DNA of 64,000 nt. Origin: Vitis vinifera (lineage: Eukaryota; Streptophyta; Magnoliopsida; Vitales; Vitaceae). Both the position numbers and the translations under genes were made by a program. The stretch spans positions 4,319,001 to 4,383,000 of the forward strand of contig NC_081807.1 in the NCBI RefSeq assembly GCF_030704535.1, in the 5' to 3' direction. Below the pieces are notes generated by a model. It was not told where the DNA came from and made no database searches. It worked only from the letters and a program-made list of their open reading frames with translations. Positions 1-12,700 of this stretch are shown here, piece after piece. How positions within the stretch are numbered: position 1 is the stretch's first letter; every line of letters begins with the position of its first letter.

Positions 1-1450
1 TAGGCTCCTAAAAAACGTGGGTTTCTTTGCATGGGAAGATAAATGGGGAAGAACCCTAACCTCTGATTAACTTAAAAAGAAAAAAAGAGCGGCTTTTGGT
101 GAGTTATAGTTATATGTATAAAAGTGCAGAAGAATCAGTCGTCAACCTCCTCATCCATTATGGGACAGATAAGGGGCTATGGCACTTTTTGTCCTCATCC
201 ATTAGCAACTCTTTCATCATAGGAGGTACCAAAGAGAATATTTTGGACAAACTTGGAGGACTACACCAAGATGATTTTCAAGCTGGTTTTCTGTCCATGC
301 TACACTCCATTGAGTGGTTGTGCTCTAAATAGTGAGAATGTCAATGCTGATTTTCTTTGTGCAACTTTTAGTCTTTCAATTCCTTTGTATGATTCCTATG
401 CACTAGGGGAACACCCTTTTTGGCACTTTTAATATATGCTTATTTGCCTATAAAAGGGAAAAAAAAATGAAGTTTCTATAGTATTTCTATGAATAGATGT
501 ACGATTAGAAAACATGAATACATGTGCATCAATCTTAAGTTTTCTATTCACTTTATTAGCATAGTGTATCTTTAATTTAAAATTAGTATATTTTAAAACC
601 CACAATTTTCCAACTTTCCATGTATTCCAACATTCTTACAATATATGCATATTGGTAAGTAAATGTCAGCACTAGGATCCTATTTTGAAGTCATTGATCC
701 ACATAACAATGCTTTAGACGATATTGGCAAGAATGGAGCATATATTGATAATAAATGTCAGCACTAGGATCCTATTTAGAAGTCATTGATCCACACAACA
801 ACGCTTCAGACAATATTGGCAAGAATGGATCAAACCCCATGCTTTGACTGAAGTATATGCCTTCAAGACTGAAACAACATGGCTGAATTCACACACACCA
901 AAACATAAATAAAATAAAAAAGGGAAAAAAAACTCACACTTCAAAACTGAGGGTACAAAATGGAGCAATCCCAAAATCTATGTAAAAGAACAAACCTGTG
1001 TGCATGAGTTTCAGTTTTTAAAACTAAAACATCGGGTGGGAGGGTTTTGTCTACTTTTTGCCAGTGTTTATAGCACTAGCCAATAAGTGAACAGGCCTAG
1101 TAAGGGGATTGGTTCTGGGTCTTTTATCTTTAATTACTGCTAATTAGTTTCACTTCCAGATTAACAAGTGATTGATTCTAAGTCAAATCTTAAAATCATT
1201 ATTGATAAACTCATAATTATGGGTGGTACCAAACTTCTAACTTTCAAGAATTATTTCCATTTCTGGACATGATGTAGGTTGATTAAAAGTTCAAAAGTTT
1301 AAACCCTCCACATTTGCTAATTTAACCACTGAAGACAGGAATATGAGTTAAAAAATTTCAACCACAAAACTTGCTTCAGAAATCAACCAAAAGAGCAAAA
1401 GAAGACGTGAGCTCCTAAAATGGTAACAAATGGGATAATATGATTCTTAC
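1..1450. other. Distal SMG1 intron sequence with no recognisable exon
   Basis: This should be the start of the intron between the Ser-rich exon and the FATC exon. Neither strand shows the expected FATC C-terminus. A plus-strand 78-codon ORF at 96-332 resembles nothing I recognise. A 77-bp sequence is tandemly duplicated at 661-737 and 753-829. Confidence 0.6.
661..829. repeat. Two-copy tandem repeat, 92-bp period
   Basis: The block beginning ATGTCAGCACTAGGATCCTA and ending GGCAAGAATGGA occurs at 661-737 and again at 753-829. The copies differ at only a few positions, so the duplication is fairly young. It has no coding potential. Confidence 0.9.
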
Positions 1451-2102
1451 CTCGGGCTATTCGGCTGCCAGCATCTGTATTAGGAAGTCGGGCCTCCCGA
1501 TTTTCATCTTCAATCTTAACTTGATTTGATGAGGATGTTTCATCTTTACCCTCAAAGTCTTCCTCATTCAAAGACTTGGAAGTGTCAATGACAGTTATGG
1601 ATTCATTCTTTGGTGATGCCGCAGCTTTCAGATGTTCACTTGGCTCATTAGTTGGAGATTTGACAGAACTAGCATCGCTGTTATTGTACTCCGTGTACTT
1701 AGACTCTGACTGCCCACAATTCAATGAGATTTCTTGGAAATCAGTCCCAGAAGATGAAACAGAGTTCAAGTAATCTGTGCCCTCTCTGCTATTAGACCCA
1801 TATGAGAGCCGTGCCATCATTTCTGCTGGAGCAGTGTGGCTATCTGGAAGACTTGCTTCATCTGAGATGATGACAGATTCTGAGCTGCTACTATAGACAC
1901 TATCTGGTGGGGATATCCAGCCTTTATCTTGCAAGGACAATCCAGCTACACCAAGCAAATCCTCAGCATTTCCCTCATCAGATCTGGAGAAGATCTCTCT
2001 GTCTTTGTTACCGGATTGAGAGGCATCACTTGCGAGGTTTGTCCTTGACAAATTAATTTCTTGGGACCTAACTTCTTGGCTTTCTCCTAGTCCTTCAAGC
2101 GC
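1451..2102 (-). CDS. SMG1: SMG1 coding exon 13 (Ser-rich linker before FATC)
   Basis: It encodes 217 residues plus one base, beginning [20 protein letters not shown]. Most of it is acidic and Ser/Asn-rich and probably disordered (for example [20 protein letters not shown]). It ends SRIAR then donor CGAG|GTAAGA. In known plant SMG1 the FATC motif follows, so the last exon should lie left of the window. Confidence 0.9.
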
Positions 2103-5100
2103 CTATTAAGAAAAAGGAAAATATTAATTACTAATCTCACATTCTCAAAAATAAAAACTGGAAGCATATAATCAGCATGATAGTCTTGCAGCTCAAAATT
2201 ACTTTATGAAGATTCCCAGCATGTAGACTTGCAGTTCGTGCCAGCCTGGTTAACATGGAATAGAGTCCCTTCACAGAGAATGTAAGTGATGGTACCAAGG
2301 GCTTAAAGGCCGGACAAGCCTCTCTAATCCTTAAACAATAGGACTGGTAAATGGCTTGACCATGAATGGGGGATATTTCCAACTTGGTCTCTCTTTCTCG
2401 AGTCATAGCATCAGTCATAGCTGCTACATCCTTAGACAACACTGATTCAAGTGGAAGAAGGACCATATTTGCCTGCACAAAAATTAAAACAATCAAAACA
2501 TGGATTTGTGACCCGAAAGTAGACCAAAATCACCAAATTTCTGAAGAAAATTCAAGTTAGTGAAAGTTGCAGAGTGGGTCACTAAAGATATATATATGGA
2601 ATTAGCTAACTTTAAAAATTATGCAACCAAACAAATTAGAAAATATGAATGAGAAAGAAAGAAAACCTTTGAAAGATCTTCCATGAGAGAATGGTGTACT
2701 GCAGCAGCCTCCTTTCCTAAACTATGAACATCATGGAGACCTTCAGTAATTACCAGAACCTACAGAGAAGTATAAGGACAGTAGCCACAAATTAAAAACA
2801 AAGAAGTGTTAGGATTTCCTCAAACTACATTTCATATGATACCCAGTTGAAGCACAAATAGAGAGAGAAGGAAAAAAATGGAAAGAAAGAAAGAAAGAGA
2901 CTAAGGCTTCCAAATAAATGGACCCAACAGGGGAAAGTCAATAATATTCTCCTTTTTCTGCCTTGAAAGTTGTCATGGGATATTTATGTGCACATGCATA
3001 TTTAAGGTTATATTATGTGCCGAAGGCTTGTGATGTCTCTTTTTTTTTCCTTTCTTTCTTTTTTGTATATGTATGAATAAAAGCCTAACCACATAAAGCT
3101 CCTAGTAACCCCCTGTTGGTGAAGCAAGGATGGAAACTCTGCTCTTGGGGTTGAGTATCCTCTTTGGCTCAGTAGGTTACTGAATATAATTATTTATTAG
3201 ATGGTAGAGTATTTGAAATTTTACAATTTCACCAGTAAAATTTAGAAAAATAATTTCTCCATTACTCAGCATACAATAAAATTCACTCATTTACTCCCAA
3301 AATCTCAGGAATCACTGTTTGTGTCTATATTATAGACTAATACCTCTTCAAGCATGGAACCGCATTCAGAAGTCAAAGCAGTATGGCCCCTCGTAACACG
3401 ACTAAAAGCAGAGAGAGCAACACTGGCTTCATAGGCACAATCCCTCATTGCAAGAACAGTGCTTTGTAAATCAGCTGCAGAAGACAAATCAACACCTCAT
3501 CTTGCAGTGATGGACATACCACAGATATATCAAGAATGATGCCTAATATTCATGTTTGTATGTCCGCACCCCATGGATCACATATAAATGCATGTCTAAG
3601 GATGTGGTCATGAATATAAGTAAAGAAAGGTGACAGAACCTGATGCCGACTTTGCTTTAACAGAAGCAATGCAGAGTTCATTAGTTGCAGTATACAAGCC
3701 ATTTGAAGCAGCTTCCACACTGCTTTGTGCAAGTTTCCATTCTTGCTCAGTACCTAATACAAGAAACATAAAACCATACATCCAGCACCCATAAAATATT
3801 GTAATCAATAACAAAAAATTCAGCCATGCCCAAGTCATTAAAGACTGGTTAACATTACTCACGTGTAAATGAATGATAAGTGACATCTAGTCTTGTTAGT
3901 GCATTGAAGTAAGCTTGCTGCCATGTCCTGCCATCACCACCAGGAATCCGAAAGATGCCATCTCTTGATGCTTCAAACTCCAATACTGATACACAAATTT
4001 TGATCATATCGGATGCCTTTTCTCGAACTTCCCATAATAATTGTCTTCGCCTCGTAAGGTGATCATTGAATTCAGGAGGAATTCCAGAACTCTTAGTTGA
4101 GGTGTTTCCAGTTGCACTTGAATTTGGGCCACCACAGGCCCATCCCATGGCTCTCTCAAGCTGTCCTTCTGCTGTTATGGAAGTTCTTTCACAGGCTTGC
4201 AGGAATTCCACTGACCTAGCTATTTTTGATACAGCAGATTGCATACTTTCCAATAATTTGGGTCTGTTTAGGTTCAGGATAATGGGATACAAGCTATCAT
4301 CATTTGCAATAAACTTCTGCCATATGACCCTGTTATTATGTGATGAGGTCAACGAAACATCGTGCATCCACTCCATCTGAACAATCTCTAGGCTAGTCTT
4401 GAGAACAGCCTCCCGAAGCTCATTCACCTGCCTTTTCATAAGAGAAGCTGCTGATCTTGCTGCACTGGCAGTTTCATGTGCATTGCAGTATTCCTCAAGC
4501 ATGAGTTGCACCTTTTTCACAGCCCCAAGATCTTTTTTCCCTTGATCAAAAGCAAGTTCCTTTGTTGCCTCTGTCAATTGCTTCAAATGCTCCTTTTCTT
4601 TATCTAACAAAGCCAATAGAATAGGAGCTACACGCTCTTTAAGGTACTGAACAATATGTTCTTGAAGTTGGATTTCAAGTTTTTTCTTGATAACATTGAA
4701 GAGCTGGTCGAATCCTAAACTTTGATCTACAGATGAAGTTACATCATGTATGCATGAATCAAGAAAAGAATCCATAACACCAATTTCCCAAACAAAGAAA
4801 GTATGGCTGTTCAGCAAGCTGTCAAACTTCCAGATATATTCAGACATTGGATATGCAGAACTCATCAAATCTGCAGGATTAGGAATTGCCCTTGAGTAGA
4901 AAGCAACAGAACCACCAAATGAAGAGAGCGCTTTATCAATTGATTCTAACTCAGAGAAGGGCTTAACTAGTTTTGCCAATAGACCTTTGCCACCCCTACC
5001 TTGAGGCTCCCTTTCCTCACCATCAATAATAAGAGATTGAAATAGGCGTTTTGAAGAAACCAAGGCATTTTTAATAACAGCTTCCTTCTTAATCAGAGAA

Positions 5101-8100
5101 GAAGTCCTCTTGTCCTTCTGATTCCATGTTTGATGGAGTTGGTCCAGCTGTGCCCTACAAGCTTCTTCTTGGGAAGCTAGCTCTTCTGCCTCTTCCCAAG
5201 AAAGATGATCCCTACCCTTCAAAGCAGCCTCTTCAAGAGCCAATTGTTGCTCAGTAATGACACCAACCTTGAGAAAGTAATTCTGCTCCAGTTCTACTAA
5301 AGAAGCTCTCTCGATTTCAACCTCAACAAGCTGTTCCAGTGCCATATCAATAGAACCCCGGATTTGTGAGAGGGATCCAAATGCATCCATTACTTCCGAG
5401 TTAAATGAAACAATGGATTTAATTACATCTGGTAAAATATCTTCAGTCATTTTCCCCACCAAGCCCTTACAGGAAAGTAAACTTGTTCTAAAAATGGAAG
5501 CCCAGTTCCTTTCTGAATAATATCTTGAATGTTCTATATCTGTACGAACAGTAGGCATATCCCCATTGATTACTTGCTGCAATTCATTAGCAAATCCTGC
5601 TACAAGTATGCATTTCTCTACTTGCTCTTCAAATTTGCAGAAAATAGTTCCAAAATCAGACTGCAACCAGTTATCTGCACTGCTTCTTTCAGCCAAATTA
5701 GTAAAAATGCCCAGAACCCTATGCTTAACCTCATCATACAGAGAGCTTACAGCTATACTCAAAATATATAACACCTTGTCCTTCTTCTCTTCAAGTGCTC
5801 CTTGAAATCTGGCCTCCTTTGTACCATCATGTTTAAATTGTCCTAATTGCACAGAAGAGATGGTATCTTCCTTCCTTGCAAGACCAGCAGACTGCATGTA
5901 TTTCATGAAGGCAGATAGAAGGCGATCCTTGGCTTTTGATTCAGTCTCTGAACCAATGGAGTTTACCAGTTCAGCACACTCTTCTTCAACTTTCTCTATC
6001 TCTACAGCATATTTCTCCACCTTAAGACAAAGGTCATCATGATCGCATTTAATAGAATCAAAATCATCCCCATTTACCTTCGCAACAAGTTCAGCAGCCT
6101 GTCTTATAGTAATGGAGAGGATATCAGAAGAAAGGGTACTTGAAGACAGTTGCAGAACCTGTGCCCAGCCATGTAGTGGGCTTGTCGTGAGGTAATTTAA
6201 TGGTAGGATTCTTTGCAAAGCCAAAGAATATGCTTGGAGGGCTGTCACAGAACAAGAGAGTCCATGATCCAACTCAGCTATGAGCTGAGAAACTTCCCTA
6301 TCTATATCATGGCATTGTGCTTGAGTGGGCTCAGGAACAATGGTCAATGGAACCCCTGCCACTAATACAGCAGATGTAAGAGATAAAGCATCTTGCATAC
6401 TACTCAGGTTTATGCATGCTTTGATTTCTGGTATCAAACTGCTTCGTAAAGCCTCAAGAATCCTTCCATGTTGCTCCATCCAAGTAGTTGCTTCTTGAGC
6501 CATCTCAGCTACCACAGCCTTTGCTTGAGCAAACTCACGTGCCTGTATTTCAAATGATGCACGAGTTTTCTCTGAATTACAAGTTGCCTCAGCAACAATT
6601 GACTTTGCAGATGTCTCATGCAGAATAAGGTTTGATCTCTCTTGGTCAGCACGATAAAAAAGAGCAGAAACAAGCTCGTATTTGTTTAGAATGTCTGAAA
6701 ACCTCTGGTACATAAATTATCATGTTAAAATGAGTTCCAATTCAAAAACAAACTCAAAACTCAGAAGTAGTGAAATAAAAATGAGACAATTTTTTCCCTA
6801 CCTCAAGAGCAGATTCAACAGCTGGTAAGGTAGCCAATAAAAGATCATGATGTTCCTGAACAAAATGAAACAAATCAAGCATCATCTACATACCCATATG
6901 GCTTCCTGGTCATGTACATAAGGATGGCTTCCAGGTCATGTACATAAGGATGTCAAGATGCTCTTTGAAAGAAGGATTTAGAATGAATTTAAAAGAGTTG
7001 AAGAATCAGTGGATTTGAAATCAATAGAATTGAAATTCCATTGAATTAAAAATCAACTGTTTGGAAAAGCAGGAACTTACAACAAATTGGTGACGGCAGA
7101 GATTCTGCAATCAATTGAAACCCATTTACTTGATTATCTAAGTTATCCACAAGTAATTAGCTGGTTCTGGGTATGACATGATGGGTTTAATTAAAACAAT
7201 GACCATAAAAATCGGGTGTCCATCAATACAACTGGTAATGCAGTCATTTACTTTTTGCAACATCATTAGAAACTTTGAATAGAAACTCTTCAATTGAAAA
7301 AGAACTAATAAAAAGAAAGTAAACATGATCAGTTCTTGGGGTTAGCTTGGATTAAAAATAAAAAGTATCAAGGGAAAAGTGGGTTTTGACTCACTAATCT
7401 GAAAAAATATGAAAAAAAGGACCCAAATTTTTTAAATCAATATTATCTTCATCCATTTAAAAATACATACACTTTTTAATAAGTTAGATAATTATTCCAT
7501 TAAATGACCCTTTTGCTTGTCATGTCAACAAAACCAATTGACAAGTAGACTCCTCCACATAGATGCTTCCTTTCCTTTTAGATCTCTTTATTATTATTAT
7601 TATTATTAGGTTTTTTTCCTTCAAAAAATAAGCATCCCAAGGAAAAGTTTGAACTTTCTTTTTTTCCTCCATAAACAAACATCCTATAGCCAAAAAAAAT
7701 GCTCTTAGAATAAATTCCTAAAATGCTCTTAGAACAAATTCCTAAAAATTCAGATTTTTTTCCTACAAGATTTTTGTTTATGGAGGAAAAAAATCTTCAA
7801 CTTTTCCTATGGGATGTTTGTTTATAAAGAAAAAAAATTCCAAATAATAATAATAATAAAGAACAAATCTACAAGGAAGGGAAGCATATTAATAATAATA
7901 ATAATAATAAAGAACAGATCTATAAGGAAGGGAAGCAAGAGTCTACTTGTCAATCGGTATTGTTGACATGACAAGTAAGAGGGCCATTTTAGGGAATAAT
8001 TATCTGATTCATTAAAAAGTGTATGTATTTTAAATTATTTTTTAATAGATGAAGATAATATTGATTTAAAAAATTTGGGATTCCTTTTTTCATTTTTTTT

Positions 8101-9686
8101 CAAATTACTGAGTCAAACCCACTTTTCCCAATTATCAAAATTTCCTATCTATAAGAGGAAGATTCATTTTCCATGAGCTCTTCAAACTTGAAACCAAGAT
8201 GTTACTGTATAGGACCCAACAGATGGTGAGTGGCAACCATATTTTCCCTGACACCAACATGGTAATTTCTTTCATCTTAATCCACTATCACAGTACTCAA
8301 TAAATATCAGACATTTGTCATTTCAGAACTGGTTCTCTCATGTTTCCAAAGCCAGAGCTGGAGCCAAAACTTAAGTTTACTATAGGGTCTAGTTCTGCGT
8401 AATGAGATGAACCAGAATCAAACCATTCGTTCCCCAAGTATAAAGATAATAACAACTGAGATGACCATGGTGATGACTGTAGAAGTATAAATGACATCAA
8501 TTGTAGTGATGGGACAATGGTGATAGGGGTTATAATGATAATGGAGGTGATGGGATGCTGATAGCCCCAGGACAGTTGCACTGAAATGGTCATGTGCTAT
8601 AGTGGTGTCTATATATTAATTCCTCACAATTAAGACATATGAAATGACATCTGGGGATATAAATTCACAGCTCAATTCATCTGTATGATTTTACAAAATC
8701 ACTTTTCAAAACACTTCATTAATCTACATGAAGGAATGTGAACTAGGGTCTGTAGAGGGGAGATGAACCCTTTCCACCATAAATCATTTATTCAAATGCA
8801 GTCCAGCTGAAACTGTTCTGTGTTTTTGTTTTTCCTTTATATATTTTTTTTCCAATAGGCAAGAATAATTAGAGCTTTAACCTAAAGTAACTTGATATAT
8901 ATATGGTTGGTCCATTACCTAACAACTTAAGCTTTTGGGTCAAATCAATAATTTAACAAGCTATTAGAACCTTGGTTCACAGGAAGTCATGAGTTCGGAC
9001 CTCACTAATGTTATTTTCCTTTTTTAGTGAGCTTATGTGCAAGTTCAAAGAATGTTGCCCGTGGATGGGGTATTAGGGCTATAGCCAAGTTGGCTTAATA
9101 TATATTGCTAGTCTATTTCTTAATAGTTTGAGTTGTTGGATCAAATTGGTAGCTGAATCAAGAATAAAATAGCATATTAAAGGGTGACAAAAGAAGTGCA
9201 ACTCAAAGTAGGGCAACCCTAAGACGGTTTTAATCAAATAGGTGGGCTAAGGCTTCAATCTTTTAGTGCTTAAGAACAGGAACAAGGAATACAAATTATG
9301 ATAGCAAGGAAAATAAATAAATAACTTCTAGGATAAAAAAGATAAAGAAAGATTAAAACCATAGGAAAAAATAAATAAAGAAGAAGAGATAAAAACCTTA
9401 GAATCTCACTAAGGCCTTCTAGGAATCTCATCTAAAAAAAATCAATGGAGACTCACCATTGAAAATTGCAAGTGTTAGTAGGAGTAATATAGAATCAGTC
9501 CACATGGATAGAACCTGTCCTGATTATGAATCTGGTTTAGTCAATGTTTTGTGTATACTTGGTTGGGAATAGATCATGGAGTAATTCTAGAGATTGAATT
9601 ACTGGTTTAGGCTTTAGAATTATAAAAACTTCTTGTACTAAGTTTTTAATAAAGAAAACTTCTAATTTTTAAGAAATTAAAAACTT

Positions 9687-9734
<48 letters not shown>

Positions 9735-12700
9735 ATTAAGAAAATAGAAATTTAAAAAAAAAAATTAAGGAGATTCCTAAAAATTTTCAAATTCTATATA
9801 AAATCAAATCAACTACTAATTAATCAAGACACTAGAGACTCTAAAAAACTGTAAAATTATCTAAATACCCTTAATAGAATAATTTAGAATTTCTTTATTT
9901 TCTTTTATTCCTCTCTAAAGTAGATCTTGGAGATTCATCCTCATCATTAAAGTACCATGAACCCCTAAAAAACAACCAAGGAGCCAAAATAGAAACATGG
10001 AAAAAAAACAAAACAACAAAATAGGAAAACTATAGCCTATCAATAAATAAATAAAAGTTTAAAAAGACCAACCTTGCCACAATGCCAAATAAATGCAAGG
10101 ATTTAAAACCTCAGGATATTGATATTGCATGAAAAATGTAAAGCTTCAGTAAAAACTATCACAGTGCATTGCACCAGATAAAAGGTAATTTAAGCATGTG
10201 GATGTTACACAAGGTACCACTAGGAATGGAACAATAAGGAATATAATGATATAAGAAAGATAACTGAAGGTTAAGGGTTAATAGTAACTAAAAAGGAGTA
10301 TTTTGTGGTTGTTACACCAAAAGACAAGAACCAGATAAATCCCACTATTCCCCCCAAAAGAAGACATATATTAGGATTTAAGATGAATAAGTACCTGTAA
10401 AGGAACCCGGATTTCTTGCACTCGAGATGCAAATAAACTTAAACTAACCGCCAACTCCATTCCCTTTCTTTCCTCACCACCAATTGCTGCATCATCATGA
10501 AAATCTCCCCGTGTCCATTCTACAAGTGGATCCCAAACAAATACCTCTAATAACATTAAGAGTATATCTTTATTCTTCCTCAGAACACCAACAACTGCTT
10601 CACAGTTTGCTCTGAAGGTGCCTTCAATTCCAGTCAGCCCTAAAGCTGTTTCAATCATCTGGGTAAGACGGAAGGGAACAATCTCTGGAATCTTTAACCT
10701 TTGCCCCTTATCGAAGCACACATTGTAATCAATATGTACAATATCCCCAGTAAAGAAATCCATAAGAATGTTATCCAAATGTCTATCACCCAGGCCCAGA
10801 ATGTGGCCAACCATACTCATGGCTGCTACACTTCCAGAATACCTACAAGTGGAGAGAACATATATCCAGTTTAAGGAACTAAACATTTTCCAAATTCTCA
10901 ACTAATATGGTCATAAGATCATATCAGCAGTCATGATTATACCATGTTGTTAAAGAACAGATCCAACACCACTATCATCCCTATAACATAGAAGCAACAA
11001 AGATTTCATGGCACCTTATCCCAACTGTCAAATTGCAACAATGATCATGTCTAATAATTAGCCTACTAAACAGAGTAAAGAATTCTAGCACATGGTCTGT
11101 GGAATCTGCCTGTAACACAAGCCATTGTGTACTTTCAGATCATTTTTTGCCACGTATGCTTCCCAAGACGTTCATGTTCAATCAACTTTTCCTATTCTTT
11201 TATGTATTAATAAGCAGTTGAAATTCCCAAAGAAGAACAATAAAGAAACAAGGTAGCATAAAGGTTATGAGTCTAAAGATGTATCTAAAACCAGGTCAGC
11301 AACATCATGGACTTCTGCATTTACATATTTAAACTCCATTAGTCTTTAGTTTCAACTGTCCAATAGGTTATTTCAGAAACTACCAAAACATTTGTGATGG
11401 AAAACATTGACATTGCTAGAAAAATCCTTTAAAGACTTACAAAAGAAGGGAAAGGTTGGTTCTTTTTTTTTTTTTTTTTTTAAATCATGAAGGCAAAGGT
11501 CACTTCTAATGCCCAAGCCTTAATCTAGACTAGAGCAACAATGATGATGTAAGTTCTACTTGGGGCTTGTTCTAGACTTCTAGTCAGCTTAGGTTAAGTT
11601 GAGTTTTTTGTTAAGTTTCTATTTTAGGTACTCCTTACTTAAGTTTCAATTTCTTTTTGTCTTCCAAAAGTTTCTATTTCTTTTTGTCTTCTTGTTACAT
11701 TAGGAAAATTTTTATTTCTTTTAATTTCTAAATATACTTATTTCTTGTATCCATTTCTATTCCTGTAAAGAAAGAAGGAATTAGGAAAGTTACCATGTCA
11801 AGGAAGAGAGTTATAAGAGTCTATGCATACAGTATATACCTATGTAGTCTTAAAGTGGAGGACTAGAAGTTTAATAAAATATTTCAGCATCTATTATGCT
11901 TCCCTTAAAGGTGTGATTGTCTTTTTCTTTTCTTTTCTTTTTTTCTCTTTTGATGAGTGGGTGTGATTGTCTTTTTATTAAGTGTGATTATTTAAAAAAT
12001 GTTACCTGTGATTACCTAGGAACCCTGGTGTGGTCAGTGGTCACCAAGGATTTTTTCTTCCTTGCAACAATCTTTAACCTATTCATCCCAATTCTGACCC
12101 AAGAAGCTCGTATACTGTTAGAAATCTAACAATCCGGCACCATATTTGGCATCAGAACCTAAGGACAACACTACTGTGACAACTTAAAAGCAGTTGAAGT
12201 TTTAGACATGGGTTGCAACATCTTTGCTCAAACCTAAAAGGGATGGTTGTTAGCGTAAGAATGTATCAAATTGATGCTATATTAGACATTATAACAGATT
12301 CTACAATCCTCTTGAAGATCTATTTGAAGACAGGTTATCAACTACTTCAGATGGAACACTGAAGATGAATAGAGGACGAATTTCAAGATAAAGGATAGTC
12401 TAATGAGCAGTTGATTATACTATTCGATCTTCCTTATTGTACTTGGATTGGAGCCATTCAAATTCGGTAAGTGAATCCAACAAGCAACGGATGAGCGCCC
12501 TAGTGCAAAAAAATTAACTAGAAAAGGGCCTTTATATATTTCTATCCTTGTAAGAAAAGATGAGGAATTAGGAAACTTGTCCTGTTAAAGAAGAGAAACA
12601 TAAGAATCTATATGTATATACCTATCTAGTCTTTTAAGTGGATAACCAGAATTTTAAAAAAAGGATTTCAGCATCTTTCATGCTTCTTCTGAGGGTGTGA

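Larger units (their letters stand above)
6856..10394. other. SMG1: SMG1 intron 6 (3.5 kb)
   Basis: This intron separates the active-site exon from the 54-nt exon 7. It holds the fold-back element at 7372-8129, a SINE-like stretch around 8895-9165 and an AG microsatellite at 9691-9730. Nothing coding was recognised; the 8318-8593 minus ORF is low-complexity. Confidence 0.8.

Noticed and set aside
96..332. 78-codon plus-strand ORF at the window start as a gene
   Set aside because: No recognised domain, no partner exons; it lies in the presumed terminal SMG1 intron.
8318..8593. 91-codon minus ORF in SMG1 intron 6
   Set aside because: Ile/Thr/Ser-rich product of simple TGATGA-type sequence; no exon signals in phase with SMG1.
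9691..9730. Repeat array of possible CRISPR or satellite type
   Set aside because: It is a simple AG microsatellite with no spacers.
10395..10842. SMG1 as a pseudokinase because DFG is absent
   Set aside because: HIDYN replaces DFG in genuine SMG1 proteins, and the DRH..N catalytic loop is intact.
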